A DNA stretch of 27,534 nucleotides from Penium margaritaceum (Eukaryota; Streptophyta; Zygnematophyceae; Desmidiales; Peniaceae), in contig SZWC01008583.1 of the NCBI GenBank assembly GCA_023375785.1, positions 4,938 through 32,471 on the forward strand. The letters are read 5' to 3'. Both the position numbers and the translations under genes were made by a program. Of the stretch, positions 20,851-27,534 are shown in pieces (positions within the stretch are counted from its first letter, which is position 1; every line of letters starts with the position of its first letter). The notes beneath the pieces were generated by a model, which saw nothing but the letters and a program-made list of their open reading frames with translations, did no database searches and had not been told where the DNA came from.

Positions 20851-21466
20851 TAGAGGGTTTGGGTTTAGGGATGTCGACGTCGGCAGAGCCTCGTAAGTAC
20901 GTCATCGGTAGCCAACTGCACAGCTGCCGAAACAACGTAACAGGACCCTATATTTGCCAGTCGATATAAAGGTTGGGTCATAGTTTCTTTGCGTTTATAA
21001 GTCTGGTTTGCTGTTGCAAATGGTGTTAAAATGATCCGTTAATTCGACACAATATGACTCGGCATTGCTTACATCACACGTCAAAGTCAATTGGTGGAGT
21101 ACGGTAGTCCACGCCGAAAGTGGACGGCTGCCCAATGAGATGACGTAGCCCCACCCGGGGGGATATGAGATGGTGTCTTGCATGACTGTGTCATGTTGCC
21201 GGCGATGCATGGTTCATGCGTGTAGCCCGTTTCCACGCGGACACGGGCAGGTTATTTCTGCCCGTCCGACGTTGCAGCCGCATGTTCCAAAGTATAGGAC
21301 AAGTAGTCGGACCGGGCCTTTGTCTCGAACGTTGGCATGCACCAATGACGAGTTCCAACGTCGAACTGGCTTGTTGTACTGGTTCGCACAACAAACAAGT
21401 GTTATCGTGTGTACTTAAAACGCTTCTCAGTCAGTCCACATCGCTAAGTACCCACATACTTGTACT

Positions 21467-21780
21467 CCATGTTGGATCGACATGGACACCGACGGACGTC
21501 CGAATGGCCCGACACATCATGGATGGAGTACACCCCATAGGGGGCCCTGTGGCGGCTCATCGGGCATGGGTCGCATTGAAGGAGGAGCGGGGCTGCTATG
21601 TATCACGCAACCGTGAGTTGGGCCATGAAGAACCATCATGGGCCCCAGGTCATGTGACTCCAGAACGTATGGCATGGAATTTGGGATGCGCATGCCGAGT
21701 AATCGTCCGCCAAACTTTCCCGAGCCTTGGGAGCCGTGGGTATGGTCTGAGCCACCGAGTCCGTAATGGCCCCTGCCACT
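21467..21780 (+). repeat. Right arm of the long imperfect inverted repeat
   Basis: Partner of 19262-19577. On plus it reads AAHRAWVALKEERGCYV, then ELGHEEPSWAPGHVTP and MAWNLG. After a shift it reads RPPNFPEPWEPW and SEPPSP. The two arms differ mostly in ways that keep this peptide, so the segment was once coding. No family is recognised. Confidence 0.8.
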
Positions 21781-21960
21781 GTTACCGTTATTGGTTTTTT
21801 GCCAAATCTTCTTCACTTTGCCCCCTTTTGCATAGGCATGTCAGTTTGATTTCAGATTTTCATCTATGTAATGCCCTCCTTTAACAGTGTTAGTGATGAA
21901 TGATTTAGTCGTTTCCTTTCCACAATGCCCTTCTCTTTCGGGTGAACAACATATTTTTTC

Positions 21961-22510
21961 ACACAGTTGTCTCTGGACCACCCATAGTCCAGTACATTGT
22001 GCCACCATTCTTGTAATATCATGTCTCAAGTACCCAGAACGATGTTTGGAGTACAGGGAATCATGTCTGCACTACCTTTAGTCCAATACATTGTGCCACC
22101 ATTTCTATAAAATCACGTGTGGAATACCCACGATGATGTCTGGAGTACCCAGAATGATGTCTGCACTACCAATAGTCCATTACATTGTGCCAAATTTTCT
22201 ATGAAATCATGTCTGGAATACCCATCATCATGTCTTGAGTACCTGGAATCATGTCTGGACTACCCAAAGTCCAGAACATTACCCCAAGATTTCTGCAAAA
22301 TCATGTCTGGATTACCCATAATTATGTGTGGAGTACCCTGAACCATGTCTGGTGTACCCACACACTAGTACAATGGTACACGATTTCTACCAAATGAAGT
22401 ATGGAGTACCCATTTTCATGTTTGGAGAACCGTGAGGCATTTCTGGAGTATTGACACTCCAATCCATTGTGCCAACTATATGCATCAAGTGTGGAGCAGC
22501 CATAACATTA
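21961..22510 (+). repeat. Higher-order tandem array, 94-base units of 21 + 21 + 52 bases
   Basis: Units of about 21 bases (ATGTCTGGAGTACCCAGAAT type) occur in pairs followed by a 52-base unit with TAGTCCA, CATTGTGCCA and TTTCT-AAATC. The 94-base composite restarts near 22020, 22114, 22208, 22302, 22396 and 22488 with growing divergence to the right. The array lies beyond the cysteine segment of the second MULE, the same position as the 18715-19258 array behind the first. Confidence 0.85.
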
Positions 22511-22847
22511 CATAAGGTCCAGGAGTTCATACAAAGTAGCACCTCACATTGGTTCTATAGTTTATTTGTACTACTGTAATGTAATGACCCATTGTATACG
22601 ATGAAACGGATTGTTCTATTCAGACATACCATGACACAAATGTGACAAGTAAATGATCTCCTGTAGCAATAGCAAACTGATATTAAGCCAAACAAGAGTG
22701 TAACATTTGGTTACCTGGTGAAGGGCCTCATGCCATGTTGTACATGCATTTCTGCGTCCTCCTATGAGCAGCATTCTTTCACAACCTTTGCAATTACAAT
22801 GCAAGTAATAGAAAGAGCAAAGGTGACTATGTACGAATTCCTTATGT
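22511..22847. other. Gene-free stretch between array and second MULE
   Basis: Moderately AT-rich sequence in which I see no coding frame with motifs and no repeat. It would be the 3' flank of the second MULE's last exon. Confidence 0.4.
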
Positions 22848-25800
22848 CTACATGAAACGCAATGGAGACAGGTTACATGAGGCAATCCACTCTTGCACGT
22901 AGATCCAAAAATTATGGACCCAACGGATAACATCGCAAGCTGCACAAGGGCAGGCATCTCCACACTCGACAGCATCATGAAACACATCCTCTGGTTGGCC
23001 ACGTGTTGTTTGACCGTTTTCTTCTACCTCCATGTGCAAATGTTGCAATCTAAACCGCCCTCTAATAGAGAGCCCCCGTCTGCTGCTCCGGGATATTGAC
23101 CTTGACGATGCTTGGATAGGAATGAGTAGTATTGCCTTCTTCACCTGCAATCACAGAAGGGGTGAAATTCAGTCACTAATGTGGTATAGTGTGGACATGG
23201 TATGTTCAAGGACCACTCATGGGTTGTTCAATCAACAAGTGTCTATCAGAGTTTGGCAACGCATAGGGGTCATCTGCAAGAGTTACGACCACATTACCTT
23301 CACAGAGCTCTGGTGTCAGGTAACATGTCAAGGTTTGGTAGCCCCAGTTCCGGAACAATCTCACGGACCATGGCATACTGACGACCGAAAGCAGCCTCCT
23401 TTGCCTCATGCCTTGCCCTCCTCGTCTCTTTGTCTTGTATCGGCTTCCATGGCTGCTGCATCTATTATGGGCCCTGCAGCATCCTCAGCCCCATTGGCTG
23501 CTGCAACTTACTGTGCTCGTAGCTCGGCCGTATGGCCTGCACCCATCTGTGTCGGTGTTGGCGCAGGTGGGTTGGTGCAGTGCTTCTTTGGGTGTCCCTT
23601 CTGGCCACATTGACCATAGATGTGGTTTGCGTGCAATAGATTGCCCCGCCGCTTGCGTTTGCCTTGCGGCCGGCCCAATGCACGCCCGCCTGGTGGCTTC
23701 CACCCAGGTCCCGGGAGGTCCCCCTCACGGTCTGGTTCTGGGGGGGCTAGCTTCAACGCCCTCAGGTTCACGCCCGGCATGGGGTGGCCATAGCAGTGCT
23801 TCCACGTGGCGATGCTGTACACCATGTTAGTGTAGTTCTTCGGTGTTAGGCCGTTCTCCAGCAGCACAGCACATGCGTGCACACACGGTATGGCAAATTC
23901 CTGGTAGCGGCCACAGCTACACTTCCCCATGCGGCAGTCCACCTGCCGCGGCACACCATTGCTCCCGGTGACCGTGCCCATGAGGTTTTCGGTGTGCATG
24001 ACCTCATAGTCTCTTGCCGCCAAGCAGTTGTGCGTGAGCGCTTTCCCGGAGGTGGTCGTCCACTTCCTCTCTTGCTCACTGCCCATGTTCATGTTGTGGG
24101 CAATCTTTCTACGCATTGCAAAGAGCTTCTGTATGAAGGGGTAGAGACTAGTCAAGCAGTGGAACGGGAACAGCTTACAAGCATTGATGATCAGTGTGTT
24201 GAGGGAATCTGCGGCATTGCTTGTGGTGTGGCCGCCACACCCCGGTGGTACGTGGAAGCGGCTCCAGCAGCGGAACCGGATCCCTCCCTGCTCACCATCA
24301 CCAAACACGTAGCGTGCTGTGCCCTGGTTTGTCTGCATGAGCTCCACGCTCAGCTTGTCGTATTCCTCTTGCTCATTTGTGTGTGCCTGCATCTCGGTCA
24401 CTTATGATGGTGGTGCCTCCTTTACGCAGGGTCGAGTATGTGTTAGACAACGGGAGCACAAACCACCCCCAGTTGTCCACGTCCTCCTTGCTCGCCAGGG
24501 CGTATGCCATCGGCACACTATTGTTGTTTGCATAAAAAAACTGGGCAATCAGAAGCACCTGTTTGTACCCGTTTTTGAGAAACGTGTCGTCGAGAGTGAC
24601 GATATGCCACACATGAGGCCATGCTTTGCGGCAGGCACCCGGCGCCACAAAGTAGCGATAACCAGAGGAGGAAGAATGCTTGGCCCTCTGCTCCGCAACA
24701 GCGACGGTGTTAGGGTCGATGCGCATGAGGTGCATGTGTGGAAGCAATGAATCCAACAGTCAACCTGGGGCCCAAAAAATCCAATGCATTAACATACCGA
24801 ACCATTAATGCAGGACTCGCCTCGACGCAGTACGTGGGGAAAAGAGCCCACGAGGTAGACTTCTCCCCCATCACTTCTTCTTGGGCTTTGTCCCATGCCC
24901 TCCTGATGATCTGGTAGCCCACTCTCTCGTGCGTGACAGCTTCGACAACCGCTCACAGGGCTTTGGTGTCCGTCGTTCGGTCTCGGGCCACCGTGTCCCG
25001 GATACGTCGCAGGACCCACTTGGTTGTCCGCGCCGGGTTCCCCTTCGACAAGGCCGGGGTGCAGTTATGCCCCTCCACGTATGAAGACACCGTGTAGCTT
25101 TTCGACTTGCTTCACATGCGAGCATAGATGACCCACTGGCATCCATCGCTCTTGCGGTTACGGCTGCAGACCACATTTTGGCCAGGGTTAGACCTCTCCC
25201 ACTTGAGAGGGAAACGCTGTTGGACTGCGTAATCCTCGATGGCGCAACAACACTCTTCCATCGTCTGAAATTCCATGCCACCCGGGAACTGCGCACCATC
25301 ACTGTCGTCATCTTCGTCCGAGGGGCCTGCAGAAGAACAACAGCAACACAATCATATCAACTCCTCATACACACGAGACTGTGGGGTCATCTGTTGCCGA
25401 TAAGGGCTTATGCTTGTTGGAGGGTACTCTGGGCTTGCGGGGTGGGAGTTGTTCCTCACGCAACTTCGCAATAAGTGTCGTCACAGGTTGACCTAGGAGA
25501 CACTCTAGACCAGAAATGGCACGGGCCATGGCGGGAGACCACACGGCTCTACCACGTATCAATGGGAGGGTGGTACCGCTTGGGACGCACCCGAACTGCT
25601 TTACCACCTTTGTACGTAATGGGTCCCGGGTCGGGGGATCTGGGGGTCATAGATGCCAACAATTCTACTTCTTGTTGTTTCTCCCATTTGTCTCGCTCTG
25701 GCATGTCGTCATCCCACTCGGCAAATGAATGCATGGGGTCGACATAGTCCACCGTTGGGTCGGCAGTGAGGGGGTCGAGGTAGTGTGGGCCGGCCGAGAG

Positions 25801-25860
25801 TTCATGGCGTGTGCTACGTGTGGCATTCACAGTTTGTCGAGCTTCATTCGGGGCCGCCAT
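22848..25860 (-). pseudogene. MuDR-like (MULE) transposase, second copy, decayed
   Basis: It starts at ATG 25860 with a leader (PGPITYKGGKAVRV), then an intron-like acceptor (TTCTTCTGCAG, about 25329). The MuDR N-terminal domain follows (GMEFQTMEECCCAIEDYAV, CQWVIYARM, SSYVEGHNCTP). The core has TLDDTFLKNGYKQVLL (first Asp; the usual DGTH is DDTF) and TIISDRDAG (second Asp). The usual HIxxNV helix after it is missing, so there is an internal deletion near 24390. TTSNAADSLN carries Asp where Glu is expected (codon 24209-24207). A SWIM finger (CSCGRYQEFAIPCVHAC) and a knuckle (CGQKGHPKKHC, one Cys lost) follow. The frame stops at TAA 23508, but protein-like sequence continues (VAAANGAEDAAGPIID, FGRQYAMVREIVPELG) to a GTAATG donor at 23297. 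The acceptor at 23145 leads into a last exon with EDVFHDAVECGDACPCAAC, ending TAG. Further stops at 25114 and 24955 fit CGA to TGA. Confidence 0.85.
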
Positions 25861-26261
25861 GCGGGCAGAATGAGGGCATGTTGGATAGAGAATCGGCGAT
25901 TAAACATGTACCATGCCCCCATGACCCTGACTTACCGGGTGCGAGGATGCCGGCCGGCCCCATGGGAACAACACAAGAGCGGGACGGGTGACGAGGCAAC
26001 ACCGATGCAACATGCAATGTAGAATGACGGGCGTGGGGGACCAGGCTAGCTCTTGGAGTCTGTAAGCGCTCGCGGTGAAGGCTGTGTCTGTAGTTTCCGG
26101 CTCAAGTAAGATGGCCAATGATGATGTTGGTAGGGCTGAAACAGAAGTCATGCATCCCAAATTTGTCGTAGTCGATGGACACATATGTTCCCCCTTGACC
26201 TCTAGGATTGTAGAAACAGGTAAGGTCATCAACGTGCCCGAGACAAGGCACGCCTGTCATT
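25861..26261. other. Gene-free stretch upstream of the second MULE
   Basis: It would contain the promoter and right end of the second MULE. I found no array like that at 21961-22510 and no clear terminal inverted repeat. The open frames here have no motifs. Confidence 0.4.
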
Positions 26262-26580
26262 TCATATGAAAATGATGTCATCAAGCACGGAGTTGATGAC
26301 AGCATCTGTCAGAAGAAGAGTAGTCTCGTGTGGGATCCATACTGGTAGTGGACTGCAAGATTGAAAGGATTGTCGCAGCCTGCGATGGCAAGTCTGATGG
26401 TGGCTGATGAGAACCGTCCATGGTGGACTGTGACGTGGTGGATGAGGTGGTCGAGAGCGGATATGTGATATCAGCACGACCTGCGACAACTCGATCACTA
26501 AATTCCTTGGCCATCCGCTTCAGACCATGTAGCTTGCCGTACATTATGGCCATAGCTCCAATGAGGGGGGCCGCTGTATT
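26262..26580 (-). pseudogene. Fragment of an unrecognised ORF, probably transposon debris
   Basis: The minus frame reads PLIGAMAIMYGKLHGLKRMA and KEFSDRVVAGRADITYP, then a serine/threonine-rich stretch. A one-base shift near 26330 gives a better-looking end (TLLLTDAVINSVLDDIIFI) to TGA at 26264-26262. The first part could form an amphipathic helix. Small Myb-type partner proteins of transposons often end in this style, but no domain supports a name. Confidence 0.3.
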
Positions 26581-27130
26581 GGGCAGATCCGACTACTTTT
26601 GAGGGCTCAGAGGATCATATGGTGGAAGCGAAGGTGGGTACCAGCCCAAAGGGCGCTGCTATCATCGACGCCATCCGTGAAGCCCGTCACCACAGCAGTA
26701 GCAAGCAAAGATAGCCATCGCCTACTTCTGCGACATTGTGCTCATATTCCTCAAATAACACTAGAACCCTGGTGTTTTTGTGGGTCCCTTTTTTCCCCTC
26801 TCGCAATAATCTCTGGTGATTAATCCTTAGCCAGGCATTACGTGAATGTCCCCTTCTTTTAGGTGAAGTGGCAACCCCATTTTGGGGTTTTGTTTTACCT
26901 TTTTCTTCCGCAAACTCCCCAGTGGGTTTTTTCATGGGACAACCCACCAGGGAGTCGCTAGACTGTCCCCCTCTATCGGCTGTAACATTCTCCACTGTCT
27001 TTTTTTCCCCTCGCCAGCCGGATCCTGTCTGGCGGTTGTACCCACGAAAGTCATGGGTGTGATTGGCGGCATGCTCCCTGGCCATGGACCGGCAACGTGG
27101 CTTCCGTGATGTTGCACGGATGCCGCGCTA
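26581..27130. other. Stretch without a confident gene
   Basis: A 132-codon minus frame (27085-26687) is open across most of it but is lysine/threonine-rich without motifs. It overlaps plus frames equally open, so I do not call a gene. Confidence 0.35.
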
Positions 27131-27290
27131 CACTTGCAGCTGCTGCTACTATGGCTACTATGACTGCTATTACTACAGGTGCTACAGGCATGCTACAATA
27201 GCTACTACTGTTGGTGCTTCTGCCACCTGCTACTACGTGCTACTACGACGCATTGCTGCTGCTCGTTGTTGCATGCTACTGTTGGAACTT
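27131..27290. repeat. Imperfect CTA/CTG triplet tract
   Basis: CTGCTGCTACTATGGCTAC and similar triplets recur with many interruptions. The plus frame through it yields an implausible tyrosine/cysteine-rich string, so it is treated as simple repeat. 27291-27534 shows nothing recognisable. Confidence 0.6.
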
Positions 27291-27534
27291 GAGGAGAGAG
27301 GGAGCCTTGGAGCAGCGAGCATGTGTGATTGGAAGGGCATCACTTGTGCTGAAGAATGGTTGTTCAGTCACTCAAAATGATGGAGTACATATAGAGCTAG
27401 AGCTTGGGCAAGTCAGCCCTCTCACAAGCCACACCACTTAGCCATGGAGGCTAAGGCTCACACACTAGAGTCCATAATCTCACACAAGGGAGGAAATCAG
27501 CCTAGCAATCAGGCTGACCACTCACACACGACCT

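Noticed and set aside
26868..27109. Overlapping plus and minus frames without motifs
   Set aside because: Neither strand has a domain or splice support, so no gene is called.

Overview
The window is nuclear DNA of a multicellular-type eukaryote, most likely of the green lineage. Genes are split by short GT-AG introns of about 85 to 160 bases. The one fully recognisable housekeeping gene is a 172-residue cyclophilin with the plant-type divergent loop, and the rest is dominated by plant-style DNA transposons (PIF/Harbinger, and MuDR-like elements with SWIM zinc fingers) and their debris. A repeat-rich charophyte-like alga would fit, but the sequence does not name the organism, and some animals also have the cyclophilin loop.

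Layout. 55-2796 (minus) can be assembled into a six-exon gene for an unrecognised multi-pass membrane protein with an acidic and glutamine-rich tail. All its splice phases agree, but the model is a prediction. 3894-5180 (plus) is a Myb/SANT-like ORF broken by two in-frame stops, and about 5615-5866 is a decayed chromodomain, probably from an LTR retroelement. 7766-12455 is a nearly complete 4.7-kb PIF/Harbinger element with matching terminal inverted repeats. It carries a Myb/SANT-like ORF (plus) with a perfect 27-base G-rich tandem array, a 59-codon membrane mini-ORF just past an intron, and a DDE transposase (minus) with its catalytic triad intact but a frameshift near the C-terminus. The element ends 392 bases upstream of the cyclophilin start codon (gene 12848-13826, six exons).

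14289-26580 is transposon wreckage. Two diverged MuDR-like (MULE) transposase pseudogenes lie in opposite orientation, at 15237-18663 (plus) and 22848-25860 (minus). Both keep the MULE core, a SWIM finger and a zinc knuckle. Both are followed by a short acidic segment with a shared four-cysteine motif, and then by a subterminal tandem array (about 31/63-base units at 18715-19258; 94-base higher-order units at 21961-22510). Between the arrays lies a long imperfect inverted repeat (19262-19577 and 21467-21780) whose arms encode the same unrecognised protein segment. The last 1 kb shows only low-complexity and triplet-repeat sequence.

Nearly all premature stops in the transposon ORFs can be explained by C-to-T or G-to-A changes, as expected of methylated, silenced elements. 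The most novel items are the G-quadruplex-like array inside the Harbinger ORF, the shared cysteine motif and array layout of the two MULEs, the inverted-repeat protein segment, and the unrecognised membrane protein.
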